A stretch of DNA of 64,000 nt from a virus. Of the stretch, positions 1 through 7,207 are shown one piece after another. The DNA is taken from positions 1 to 64,000 of IMG/VR virus record IMGVR_UViG_3300042691_010023. One strand, given 5' to 3'. The position numbers and the translations under genes are program-made. The notes below the pieces were generated by a model. The model searched no databases and was not told the origin of the DNA. It saw only the letters and a program-made list of their open reading frames with translations. Positions within the stretch are counted from its first letter, which is position 1. Each line of letters begins with the position of its first letter.

Positions 1-297
1 GCAAAAAAGTATAAATTAGCCGTAGGAGACACGGTTACTGTACGTATGTTAGGAGCACCGCGTGTCGGTAAAGTTGTGGCGGTACGTGAAGATAATTCCT
101 GTGATGTACGGTGCGTCGATGGCAGACTTTTACCTGGATGCGCCTGGGAAGATCCTACCTTAAAAAAGCAAAAGCCATGGTATATTGTATCACGGGACGC
201 TAAAGGAACTGGTAAAATAGAAATAGAAAATACTTCGGATCTATCTGATATTATTGACGAACAAAAGAAGTTTTTACGTGGAGAACTTGATAAATGA
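1..297 (+). CDS. Hypothetical protein, 5' end outside window
   Basis: The reading frame is open from the first base, so the gene is truncated by the window edge; the ATG at 46 is probably internal. The visible 98 residues contain a compact beta-rich stretch (KLAVGDTVTVR, then VGKVVAVRED) that resembles an SH3/KOW-like barrel, followed by a charged tail. No catalytic motif is visible. It ends in TGA at 295-297 and overlaps the next gene. Function is not known to me. Confidence 0.55.
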   Translation, partial: AKKYKLAVGDTVTVRMLGAPRVGKVVAVREDNSCDVRCVDGRLLPGCAWEDPTLKKQKPWYIVSRDAKGTGKIEIENTSDLSDIIDEQKKFLRGELDK

Positions 298-523
298 CCC
301 ATATCCATATTGCCATCTATACCATGTATTGATTGGCTATTCTACCGGCCAATATTGGCAGAAATACGTATTGCATTGCGACTATCCAAAGCCGGATGAT
401 AAACGCAATATTGCCGAACTTAAACGGCGGTTGTCCTGGACTTTATCGCGTATACATATATATAGTATAAAAGTACTAAAAAAGGATTACATATATGGCA
501 CGCACCAATTCAAAGTCCACTAA
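287..523 (+). CDS. Small hypothetical protein
   Basis: A 78-residue protein rich in Tyr, His and Lys. The frame is open from a TTG at 254, which would overlap the previous gene by 44 nt. I prefer the TTG at 287 because GGAG lies just upstream (about 279-282) and the overlap falls to 11 nt; the start remains uncertain. The end overlaps the next small gene. No family is recognised. Confidence 0.45.
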   Translation: MINDPYPYCHLYHVLIGYSTGQYWQKYVLHCDYPKPDDKRNIAELKRRLSWTLSRIHIYSIKVLKKDYIYGTHQFKVH

Positions 524-641
524 CGCATGGACACCCCAACCTAGAAAAAAACGTCCCGGCGTTCATTCTAAATGCAAATCTAGCAAGATTAAACGTTCAA
601 AAAAATATAAAAAAGTATACCGCGGACAGGGTCGTCCTTGA
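495..641 (+). CDS. Very basic 48-residue protein, conserved type in T4-like phages
   Basis: The ATG at 495 follows a good ribosome site (AAAGGA at 481-485). The 48-residue product is strongly basic, with the blocks PRKKRPGVHSK and KKVYRGQGRP. From memory, small proteins with this PRKKRPGVH...YRGQGR pattern recur in T4-like marine phages, with no known function. The charge suggests nucleic-acid binding, which is inference. It overlaps the end of the previous gene by 29 nt, and an ATATTTAT element follows its stop. Confidence 0.65.
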   Translation: MARTNSKSTNAWTPQPRKKRPGVHSKCKSSKIKRSKKYKKVYRGQGRP

Positions 642-642
642 T

Positions 643-650
643 ATATTTAT
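643..650 (+). promoter_or_regulatory. ATATTTAT intergenic element, copy 1
   Basis: ATATTTAT followed by TAATAAA, lying 13 nt before the ATG at 664 and directly after the previous stop codon. It belongs to a set of 16 copies in 15 intergenic gaps of this window. It may be a phage late promoter or a translation element. Confidence 0.5.
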
Positions 651-663
651 TAATAAACCGGAT

Positions 664-915
664 ATGATTACAGTACATAATTTATTAACAGGCGAAATAT
701 TTCGAGGTGATGCTATAGAATTTTTTATAGATGAAGATACGGCTATCGGCGAAGTATATTTGGATGGGGACTTGATTTATCAATGCATCGACAAAGATGT
801 ACAAGATGAAGATGACCTGGAAATAGAATTTAACCGTATTTTCGAAGTTACAGAAATTGACGAAGAAACGGATGAGTACGATTCTGACTCATACGATGAT
901 GACTACTATGAGTAG
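664..915 (+). CDS. Acidic hypothetical protein
   Basis: An 83-residue, very acidic protein. The first 60 residues look like a small beta-rich fold, and the last 20 are almost entirely Asp, Glu, Ser and Tyr. No motif is recognised. The acidic tail could mimic DNA or bind a basic partner such as the H1-like protein encoded next; that is speculation. An ATATTTAT element precedes it. Confidence 0.6.
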   Translation: MITVHNLLTGEIFRGDAIEFFIDEDTAIGEVYLDGDLIYQCIDKDVQDEDDLEIEFNRIFEVTEIDEETDEYDSDSYDDDYYE

Positions 916-918
916 TAT

Positions 919-926
919 ATATTTAT
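919..926 (+). promoter_or_regulatory. ATATTTAT intergenic element, copy 2
   Basis: ATATTTAT followed by TAAAAA, 22 nt before the ATG of the H1-like gene, with an AAAAAGGAA ribosome site between them. Confidence 0.5.
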
Positions 927-948
927 TAAAAACAAAAAGGAAAATGTT

Positions 949-1134
949 ATGACATCACAAGAATTATTTACAGAGATGAAGCAACTTTGGGACGCAGTTG
1001 AACTTAACCATGATCAATTCGTTAACAAAGGAAACAAGGCAGCAGCAACCCGCGCACGTACTGCAGCAGGTGAGTTAAAAAAACTTGTTACTGATTATCG
1101 TAAACAATCAGTTAGCGAGTCTAAAAAGGCTTAA
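949..1134 (+). CDS. Histone H1-like (Hc1-type) DNA-binding protein
   Basis: A 61-residue helical protein with the pattern GNKAAATRARTAAGELKKL, which resembles the conserved part of small H1/Hc1-like proteins of Bacteroidota and Chlamydiae (GNKAAGTRVRKGMQELK-type). In those bacteria such proteins bind DNA and compact the nucleoid. A phage copy could act on host or phage DNA organisation. The ribosome site AAAAAGGAA is good. The family call rests on remembered consensus; the lysine-rich C-terminal tail typical of longer Hc1 proteins is short here. Confidence 0.6.
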   Translation: MTSQELFTEMKQLWDAVELNHDQFVNKGNKAAATRARTAAGELKKLVTDYRKQSVSESKKA

Positions 1135-1139
1135 AATAT

Positions 1140-1394
1140 ATGGCGAGGCCGACTACATCCGAGATTCACAATGAGTTACAATTGATAAAGAAGGACGTAG
1201 AAGTTATGCGTGATACACAAGTGCATATGCAAACGGATATATCCGAAATTAAACGTGTATTATTAGATCCAGACAACGGTGCCATAGCGCGGGTAAATAA
1301 AAATACTGAATTTCGAAAGACGGCCTCGGCCGCGCTTTGGTCTGTTTGGATAGCCTTATTAGGCGTAATTGCTAGATTAATATTTTGGGAATAA
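1140..1394 (+). CDS. Membrane-anchored coiled-coil protein (XhlA-like architecture)
   Basis: An 84-residue protein with a helical, coiled-coil-like N-terminal two thirds and one C-terminal membrane segment (about residues 63-82, ending LIFWE). This architecture resembles hemolysin XhlA-like phage proteins, which sit in the membrane and are sometimes tied to lysis; sequence identity to that family is not established. Its TAA overlaps the next ATG (TAATG). Confidence 0.55.
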   Translation: MARPTTSEIHNELQLIKKDVEVMRDTQVHMQTDISEIKRVLLDPDNGAIARVNKNTEFRKTASAALWSVWIALLGVIARLIFWE

Positions 1395-1789
1395 TGAACC
1401 ACGAAGACTTTAAAAATAGAATCCGACAAATTGTAACCGAAGAGTTGCAAAATGTCATTATGGAACAATCAGGTCGTTATGGCCGTTTGTTAGATCCAAA
1501 GAACTTCGATCCAGTAGATCCGGAAGTATTAGTAGTTGGCTTTGGCTCAATGCTACGTTCGCAACTGCGTTCGGGCATTGTTAGTCGTTTCAAAGAATTA
1601 ATAAAGTCTTCAGAAATGGCAGCAGGTGATGATACTCCTTATCGCACTTACAAATCTATGTTAGGTTTGATAGATGATAAGAGTGTATTGAAAACAATGA
1701 TACGTGCTGAAATAGAAATTGCCGAAGAACTTGAAGCTATGCGTACAAAGGGCGGTCGCCGTGCGCAACCTATTCCAAAACAAATGTAA
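1394..1789 (+). CDS. Hypothetical protein with IREE-like N-terminal helix
   Basis: A 131-residue protein. The ATG at 1394 overlaps the previous stop; an upstream in-frame TTG at 1385 is less likely. The N-terminus (FKNRIRQIVTEELQNVIME) resembles the amphipathic start helices of several small proteins in the head region of this window. The rest is helical with no recognisable catalytic motif. Confidence 0.6.
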   Translation: MNHEDFKNRIRQIVTEELQNVIMEQSGRYGRLLDPKNFDPVDPEVLVVGFGSMLRSQLRSGIVSRFKELIKSSEMAAGDDTPYRTYKSMLGLIDDKSVLKTMIRAEIEIAEELEAMRTKGGRRAQPIPKQM

Positions 1790-1807
1790 AAAAAGTTACG
1801 TAATTAT

Positions 1808-1836
1808 TAGGACTATTAAGAAATAGTTTTTATAAT
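1808..1836 (+). promoter_or_regulatory. Possible sigma70-like promoter
   Basis: GTTTTTATAAT at 1826-1836 matches 10 of 11 positions of the extended -10 element GTTATTATAWT seen before the ClpP-like, primase and bS21 genes. The -35 position (TAGGAC at 1808) is poor. It lies in a 73-nt gap before the DUF4494-like gene. Confidence 0.4.
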
Positions 1837-1862
1837 AAAGTAAATAATAAAAATAAATAGTT

Positions 1863-2069
1863 ATGAATTATTACGTATCCAAAGTAAAGATTGCAACCGA
1901 CACCCCTAAGGGTGTAAAATGGGTTACTGAAACCTACCTCGTTAATGCCGTATCTGTTACGCATGCAGAACAACTTATCAATGAAGATTTTCAAAATTCT
2001 AATGTTGAGTTTGATGTTAAGTCTGTATCTAATAGTAAGATCTGCAAAATTATTAACGATAAAAAATAA
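1863..2069 (+). CDS. DUF4494-like protein
   Basis: A 68-residue protein with the layout of DUF4494: an N-terminal strand (YYVSKVKI), a second strand with VTETYLVNAVSVTHAEQLI, and an acidic-to-basic C-terminus. DUF4494 proteins are common in Bacteroidota genomes and have no known function. The match rests on remembered consensus (TEPYLVDALSFTEAE-type). It is one of the few host hints in the window. Confidence 0.6.
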   Translation: MNYYVSKVKIATDTPKGVKWVTETYLVNAVSVTHAEQLINEDFQNSNVEFDVKSVSNSKICKIINDKK

Positions 2070-2072
2070 GGT

Positions 2073-2432
2073 ATGCGATATAATGTTAACGAACTAGTTG
2101 TATTTCATTACGATGGCAGCAATCAAGTAGGATTGATTACTAATCGTAGAACTAAAAAGGGCGTATCTACATACGATATTCGCTCAGAAAAGGGATCGGC
2201 ATATCTAATGGCGCCGGTCGATAATAAAAAATCTCATTTCTATATTGACTCTAAATTAACGGAAATATTTCGTTTAAATGATGGTAAAAACAATATGTTT
2301 GTAGATAAAAATCTAGGACATACCGTAGCTAATTATTCGCCAGATATCCAATTAACTGATGAATATCCTATCAACCATTTTGAACGAAACAATGACTTTG
2401 TATTTAAAACTATCGGTGCAAGATCATACTAA
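2073..2432 (+). CDS. Hypothetical protein
   Basis: A 119-residue protein beginning 3 nt after the previous stop. The N-terminal 50 residues alternate in a beta-like pattern (ELVVFHYDGSNQVGLITN), which suggests a small barrel. No motif or family is recognised. It forms a run with the two following genes. Confidence 0.55.
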   Translation: MRYNVNELVVFHYDGSNQVGLITNRRTKKGVSTYDIRSEKGSAYLMAPVDNKKSHFYIDSKLTEIFRLNDGKNNMFVDKNLGHTVANYSPDIQLTDEYPINHFERNNDFVFKTIGARSY

Positions 2433-2442
2433 AATTATTTCT

Positions 2443-2724
2443 ATGAATAAAGATCAAAAGCGTGTACTTAAAGAATATCCTAACGCTAAAATGTTAATGC
2501 TAGAAGATGGTTCATATGTAGTAGAATGTAATGACGCGGTATTAACGGAAGAATATTTTATGCCGACGGCTTACGATACAGATACTGCTTGGAAATATGC
2601 TGCATTAGCATGTAAAACTACTCAGAACTTTAATAGGACTCATCCAGAACGATTGAGTCTAATAGATATTGAATCTAAACTAAGTCGAATACAAAAACGT
2701 AAGAAAAATGCTAAAAAGAATTAA
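2443..2724 (+). CDS. Hypothetical protein
   Basis: A 93-residue protein. The frame is open further upstream (to 2359), but the ATG at 2443 avoids overlapping the previous gene and gives a sensible start (MNKDQKRVLKEY). The C-terminus is basic (IQKRKKNAKKN). It overlaps the methyltransferase start by 17 nt. No family is recognised. Confidence 0.55.
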   Translation: MNKDQKRVLKEYPNAKMLMLEDGSYVVECNDAVLTEEYFMPTAYDTDTAWKYAALACKTTQNFNRTHPERLSLIDIESKLSRIQKRKKNAKKN

Positions 2725-3472
2725 ACAGTTTTTATCATCTAATCCCGATCAAACAATGCCAGAAACTACTATGACAACTATTACAACAACAGAAGATACT
2801 TCGAATGAAGAACTTAATAATCTCGAAGTACTTATTGAAAGTCAATCATTTGCCCCCGACACAGTCGAAGAAGATGTCGAATATGAAACGCCTGACGGAG
2901 ATAATGGTTACATTATGCATTCCTCTGAGATAGTTGGATACGATAATCGTGAAAGGCAGTTTATTAGTTATGGCCTTATCAGCGATGTTATTGGCCTATC
3001 ATCTGTGCTAGATTTTGGTTGTGGTCGTGGAGATTTTAAAGTATTTTATGCACAGCGTATGGATATACATCCAGATAATATTGATTATATCGGTATTGAT
3101 ATGAACGAAGTTCTAATTAATGCCGGTAAAGAACTTTATCCGGATATTGATATTCGTATAATAGATTGGATGAATATGCCTAAAGATCTTAAAAAAGAAT
3201 GGTGTATCAACGTAAATTCTTTAAATTTACGATACGATACGGACCTTACTAAAGATAATTGGGAGTATTTAAAAGAATCTATTAAGGTTATGTATGAATG
3301 TGCTACATCAGGTGTAGCTGTCATGTTGACTTCAGATTTACCAGAAATCGAAGATGGACTTATCAATTGGAATCCCGGTGATATATTAAATTGGGCACAA
3401 AAAGAATTTGGTGGAGTAGCTATAGATCATTCATATTCCACCGAAATGTTTACATTAATTATTTACAAATAA
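2708..3472 (+). CDS. SAM-dependent methyltransferase
   Basis: A 254-residue protein. Residues 1-75 are a Thr/Glu-rich, probably disordered leader. From about residue 98 comes a Rossmann-type methyltransferase core with motif I VLDFGCGRGDFK and an acidic residue ending the next strand (YIGIDMNEVLI). The rest fits a class I fold with no DNA-methylase catalytic motif (no DPPY or PCQ), so the acceptor could be a small molecule, protein or RNA. SAM binding is well supported; the substrate is unknown. Confidence 0.75.
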   Translation: MLKRIKQFLSSNPDQTMPETTMTTITTTEDTSNEELNNLEVLIESQSFAPDTVEEDVEYETPDGDNGYIMHSSEIVGYDNRERQFISYGLISDVIGLSSVLDFGCGRGDFKVFYAQRMDIHPDNIDYIGIDMNEVLINAGKELYPDIDIRIIDWMNMPKDLKKEWCINVNSLNLRYDTDLTKDNWEYLKESIKVMYECATSGVAVMLTSDLPEIEDGLINWNPGDILNWAQKEFGGVAIDHSYSTEMFTLIIYK

Positions 3473-3483
3473 AATCAAATTTT

Positions 3484-3756
3484 ATGAGCATCAACAGCCG
3501 GTTCGCAGTGGACCAAAACAAGACACGTAAGTACGGACGTTTTTACGGATCGATTGACTTTGAATGTAATGACAAAGTTTCAGCACAAGTATTTAAAAGT
3601 AACGTTAATGGCGTTAATGTAGGCGAATTTATTATTGGTAATTCTCGCTTTCCGATGAGTATGGAAGAATTAGAATTGATGGAGCAAACATGCCGTGAAG
3701 CTCGTGAAACAGTTATGAAACGTTATCGTTTAGGCATGATGGGACGTCTGGACTAA
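3484..3756 (+). CDS. Hypothetical protein
   Basis: A 90-residue protein. The frame is open from 3391, but the ATG at 3484 lies just after the methyltransferase stop and is the likelier start. It has a beta-rich first half and a helical, Met/Arg-rich second half (LELMEQTCREARETVMKRY). No family is recognised. Confidence 0.55.
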   Translation: MSINSRFAVDQNKTRKYGRFYGSIDFECNDKVSAQVFKSNVNGVNVGEFIIGNSRFPMSMEELELMEQTCREARETVMKRYRLGMMGRLD

Positions 3757-3760
3757 GTAG

Positions 3761-3768
3761 ATATTTAT
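3761..3768 (+). promoter_or_regulatory. ATATTTAT intergenic element, copy 3
   Basis: ATATTTAT followed by ATAAAA, 30 nt before the ATG at 3799 and just after the previous stop. Confidence 0.5.
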
Positions 3769-3798
3769 ATAAAATGTATTAATCATTTTCAAACAATT

Positions 3799-4215
3799 AT
3801 GATATTAAAAGACCTCGTAATACAAGAAAATGATTTCGATGTATTTGTTGCATTGAATCCTACAGAAAAGATAGAATTTCTGTGGGATGCTTTGCATATA
3901 GGTACAGAAAAATCCGTAGATAAACAAGTATCTAAATTAGAACAACTGGGCGAAGATGGTAGTAAAACTATGTTAATGTCCATACAAGATCTACGTGTTG
4001 GACCGTATACATTGACTATTATGACTATTGATCGTATAGTAGTATTTACATCAGAAAATCTACGGTTGATACGTAGCTTTGTTAAACATATGTGGTATAC
4101 AGGATATATTCTACATAGACGTTTGGATATACGCAAGACACCTCATGCAGTAATGCCTAAGTATTTTATAGCATATGAAATGGTAGGCGAAGAACAGCCG
4201 ATGTGCGAGAACTAA
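3799..4215 (+). CDS. Hypothetical protein
   Basis: A 138-residue mixed alpha/beta protein with no recognisable motif. It ends the first cluster of small genes and is followed by a 153-nt gap with hairpins and a probable promoter. Confidence 0.55.
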   Translation: MILKDLVIQENDFDVFVALNPTEKIEFLWDALHIGTEKSVDKQVSKLEQLGEDGSKTMLMSIQDLRVGPYTLTIMTIDRIVVFTSENLRLIRSFVKHMWYTGYILHRRLDIRKTPHAVMPKYFIAYEMVGEEQPMCEN

Positions 4216-4279
4216 TACCATTCAAATGTTCTTAATAAGAACGATATACGTAAGATCTATTTTACTGAATATCATAAGA

Positions 4280-4336
4280 CCCGTACAGAATCAAGTTCAT
4301 TTTTTTTAAAATAAATTTGGATTCGTACGGGTTTTC
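4280..4336 (+). terminator. Probable intrinsic terminator with a large loop
   Basis: CCCGTAC-a-GAATC (4280-4292) pairs with GATTCGTACGGG (4320-4331), leaving one bulged A and a 27-nt AT-rich loop, and TTTT follows at 4332. The gap also holds a smaller hairpin, GTTCTT-AAT-AAGAAC, at 4228-4242. The large loop is unusual for a terminator; the structure may instead be a regulatory leader or processing site. Confidence 0.55.
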
Positions 4337-4350
4337 ACTTATCTTATAGT
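4322..4350 (+). promoter_or_regulatory. Possible promoter for the UV endonuclease gene
   Basis: TTCGTA at 4322 and TATAGT at 4345-4350 are separated by 17 nt, the spacing seen in the stronger promoters of this window. Seven of 11 positions of the extended -10 element match. The -35 half lies inside the downstream arm of the 4280-4336 hairpin. Confidence 0.35.
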
Positions 4351-4368
4351 ACATATAAAAAATATATT

Positions 4369-5418
4369 ATGAACGAAAATGTAAGATTAGGTTATGCCTG
4401 TGTCAACACGACATTGACAAGCCGTCCAAAAAAGTTAGGTGGTCGTGTAACTACCTCGCGCGGCGTACGACGAGATTCCTGGTATCATACTTGGGACTTA
4501 GCTAAGTTAGGTGACATTGCATTGCAGAATGCTACGGACCTGCTGCATTATCTTAAATGGAACGAAGAGAATGACATTCGATTGTTCCGTATCGGTTCTG
4601 AATTGATCCCATGGGCAGATCATTACGAACTTACCGATCTACCTAACTACGACGCCATTGCTGCTGCATTGCGCGAATGTGGTGACTTTGCTAAGATACA
4701 TGGTCATCGATTGACTACACATCCTGGGCAATTTTATATTCTTAGTTCGCCACATGCTGCTGTAGTTGACAAGACTATCATTGGTTTAGAGCGTCATTCC
4801 GAGATGTTTGACCTTATGGGCTTCGAGCCTTCCTTTGAGAACAAGATCAATATTCATATAGGCGGAGCTTACGGCAATCCTGAACGCGCAGCTATGGTAT
4901 GGTTACGTAACTGGGATAGGTTATCGGACAGTTGCAAGGCTCGTCTTGTAGTAGAGAATGATGACAAGGCTAGTATGTACAGTGTCAATATGTTGTATAA
5001 CTTTATGCACCGTAATGTCGGCATACCTATTACATTCGATTATTTTCACCATAAGTTTCATCCCGATGGCTTAAGTGAGTATGATGCATTGATGTTAGCT
5101 CGCGAGACATGGCCGTCGCATATTCGACAAGCTACGCATTGGTCCGAGTCCCGTCGCGAGGAGCAGTTACGTCTTATCGATGCTACCTGCAAGACTAACA
5201 ATATTGATATGAAAGATATAGATTCATGGCCTACCTTATCAGCCATTCACCGTGAGTTTAGTAAGACCAAAGCTACCGCGCATTCCGATTATATTCAAGG
5301 CCCTATCGAGACTTACGGACTAAATTTAGATATTATGATAGAGGCCAAGGCTAAAGAATTAGCCCTTTTACAGTTCCGTAATATTTATGCATATAAACAA
5401 CAGGAGGTTTTAGTATGA
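4369..5418 (+). CDS. uvsE: UV DNA damage endonuclease (UvdE/UvsE family)
   Basis: A 349-residue protein spanning the full UvdE-type TIM barrel. It starts RLGYACVNTTL, carries the metal-ligand region LTTHPGQFY, and then INIHIGG, RLVVENDD and ITFDYFHHKF, which supply the His, Glu and Asp ligands typical of the family. UvdE nicks DNA 5' to UV photoproducts and starts an alternative excision repair, so the phage enzyme probably repairs phage DNA. The gene looks richer in G and C than its neighbours, which suggests separate acquisition. It ends ATGA into the next gene. Confidence 0.9.
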   Translation: MNENVRLGYACVNTTLTSRPKKLGGRVTTSRGVRRDSWYHTWDLAKLGDIALQNATDLLHYLKWNEENDIRLFRIGSELIPWADHYELTDLPNYDAIAAALRECGDFAKIHGHRLTTHPGQFYILSSPHAAVVDKTIIGLERHSEMFDLMGFEPSFENKINIHIGGAYGNPERAAMVWLRNWDRLSDSCKARLVVENDDKASMYSVNMLYNFMHRNVGIPITFDYFHHKFHPDGLSEYDALMLARETWPSHIRQATHWSESRREEQLRLIDATCKTNNIDMKDIDSWPTLSAIHREFSKTKATAHSDYIQGPIETYGLNLDIMIEAKAKELALLQFRNIYAYKQQEVLV

Positions 5419-5585
5419 GAGACAAAGACAATGTGTTACGCAAATTAGATGAAGCTGATGATATGGTTAGGATTCTAGCCGAATTAGCCAATAAAAAAGC
5501 TGTTGATACTTCAGAAGCGGTTCGCCGTCTTTCTGAGATTCACAACCGTATTAAATTTGCAATAGACCGCATTTCTATTAGTTAA
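5415..5585 (+). CDS. Small helical protein coupled to uvsE
   Basis: A 56-residue helical protein (LDEADDMVRILAELANKK). It overlaps uvsE by ATGA and has the strongest ribosome site seen in the window, AGGAGG at 5403-5408, ending 6 nt before its ATG. Translational coupling with uvsE is likely. No family is recognised. Confidence 0.6.
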   Translation: MRDKDNVLRKLDEADDMVRILAELANKKAVDTSEAVRRLSEIHNRIKFAIDRISIS

Positions 5586-5586
5586 C

Positions 5587-6636
5587 ATGAAAGCTAAACT
5601 ATTTCCTATCATAATCGCATTAGCTGCTTTATCAGTATCTTGTTCTGCAGCTTTTTATTCTGTATACGGCTTAGGCAAATTATTTGCTGGTGCTAGTACA
5701 CAGGTTATGATTATGGCAGGTAGTTTAGAGTTTGCTAAATTAGTAATCGCATCCGCGTTATATCAGTACTGGGATAGTATCAATAAAATTTTACGTACCT
5801 ATTTAACAATAGCTATTGTAGTATTAATGACTATAACTAGTGCTGGTATATACGGGTTCTTAACTGGGGCATATCAGGAAACATTTGCATCTACTCAGGT
5901 TGTTGAACGGCAGATAGGTCTTATAGAGGCTAGAAAAACTAATTTTCAATCCAGAAAAGATGAATATGTAGCCGAAAAAGAACAGCTTACGAACTCAATA
6001 ACCCAATTAAGATTAGCTATCTCTAATCCAGGACAGAGCCAATATATCGACCGTAAAACCGGGCAAGTCATTACAAATACATCTACAGCATCACGTACTT
6101 TACTTCAAAATGAAGTTAGTACGGCTATAAATGAACGTGATCAATTAGATACTAAGATACAAGCATTATCTGATTCAATATCTACTGCGGATATTAACAT
6201 TATCAACATTCGTAATTCTGATTCATCCGTATCTGAATTAGGGCCATTAATGTATCTTTCAAAGTTAGTTGATGTACCTATGGATAGAGTAATCAATTGG
6301 TATTTGTTACTTATCATATTTGTATTCGACCCGTTAGCTATTACATTGGTAGTTGTAGCTAATCAAGCATTTGATAGACTAAAACCTAAAGTAGTTACTG
6401 AAATTGAACAACCTAAGCCGGTTGAAGATGAATATGAAGATACTTCAGCACAGTGGTATGATTATCCCGACCCTGTCGTAGTTACTCCTACAATCATCGT
6501 TAATGAATCTCCAGTAACTGAAGTTACATCATCTATAGAACCTAGTGGTTCCGTAGAGCCTGTTATAGAAAATAAACAAGATATTTATCAAGAAAAAACA
6601 CAATCTCAACGACGTTCGAGAGCATATTGGACGTAA
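5587..6636 (+). CDS. Multi-pass membrane protein with long coiled coil
   Basis: A 349-residue protein. Membrane segments are visible at about residues 4-26, 38-60 and 70-95, then a coiled coil of about 120 residues (Gln/Glu/Arg-rich), and a fourth membrane segment near 236-262 (LLLIIFVFDPLAITLVVVA). The last 80 residues are acidic and Pro/Val-rich. The coiled coil between membrane spans could reach into the periplasm. Function is unknown; superinfection exclusion or envelope remodelling are possible but unsupported. It starts 1 nt after the previous stop. Confidence 0.7.
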   Translation: MKAKLFPIIIALAALSVSCSAAFYSVYGLGKLFAGASTQVMIMAGSLEFAKLVIASALYQYWDSINKILRTYLTIAIVVLMTITSAGIYGFLTGAYQETFASTQVVERQIGLIEARKTNFQSRKDEYVAEKEQLTNSITQLRLAISNPGQSQYIDRKTGQVITNTSTASRTLLQNEVSTAINERDQLDTKIQALSDSISTADINIINIRNSDSSVSELGPLMYLSKLVDVPMDRVINWYLLLIIFVFDPLAITLVVVANQAFDRLKPKVVTEIEQPKPVEDEYEDTSAQWYDYPDPVVVTPTIIVNESPVTEVTSSIEPSGSVEPVIENKQDIYQEKTQSQRRSRAYWT

Positions 6637-6654
6637 ATTTTAAAATTTAATTTT

Positions 6655-7170
6655 ATGGGTAAACAACAATCTGAGAAGCATACATTTGCTTCAAAAATCG
6701 TTAACAACAAACGTTATATGATCTGCCGTAACAGTGAAGCTGACGGTAAGTATTGGCAAGGTAAACTATGTGACGAATGGTCAAAAGTAGGAATGAATAC
6801 TACATCAGTACTTTGTCATAAGTGTAGTGCTCGTATAGCAGGAGATCCGGAAGTAGGAGCTGGATATAAGTCATCTGGTAAACCTCGAGGATGGCAATTC
6901 ATGAAGGAGTATGTTGATGAACAAGGCAATGTTTATCACAAAGGCGTTATACAACCTGCACTTAAAGGTACATTACCAACTACTCAAATTGATTCGGATA
7001 ACACAAAGAAGCGTTTAACTAAACAAGAGAAACAAGACCTTCGAGATCAGTTATTACAACAAATTGTATTTGTACGTGGTAATATTAATAAAGCTACTTT
7101 AAAGAAAGATATCAAAGCTAATAAGACTCAATTGCGTAAGTTAGAGCGTCAGGTTAATAAACTAAAATAG
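6655..7170 (+). CDS. Putative zinc-binding hypothetical protein
   Basis: A 171-residue basic protein. Cysteines at MICRN, KLCDEW and VLCHKCSAR could form a zinc site (C...C...CxxC). The C-terminal 60 residues are a Lys-rich helix (LRKLERQVNKLK). A nucleic-acid role is plausible but not shown. Confidence 0.6.
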   Translation: MGKQQSEKHTFASKIVNNKRYMICRNSEADGKYWQGKLCDEWSKVGMNTTSVLCHKCSARIAGDPEVGAGYKSSGKPRGWQFMKEYVDEQGNVYHKGVIQPALKGTLPTTQIDSDNTKKRLTKQEKQDLRDQLLQQIVFVRGNINKATLKKDIKANKTQLRKLERQVNKLK

Positions 7171-7172
7171 TT

Positions 7173-7201
7173 TTGACTTTTAGTATAAATGTTATTATAA
7201 T
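7173..7201 (+). promoter_or_regulatory. Strong sigma70-like promoter
   Basis: TTGACT (7173-7178), 17-nt spacer, TATAAT (7196-7201), with the extended -10 GTTATTATAAT at 7191-7201. The start codon of the ClpP-like gene lies 7 nt downstream of the -10 box, so the mRNA may be leaderless. Confidence 0.75.
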
Positions 7202-7207
7202 TAATGT

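Noticed and set aside
254-286. Upstream TTG start for the second gene
   Set aside because: It would overlap the first gene by 44 nt and has no ribosome site; the TTG at 287 with GGAG upstream fits better, although neither start is certain.
1166-1468. Minus-strand frame across two small genes
   Set aside because: Both plus-strand genes are compact with proper overlaps; no minus-strand gene is otherwise supported in the window.
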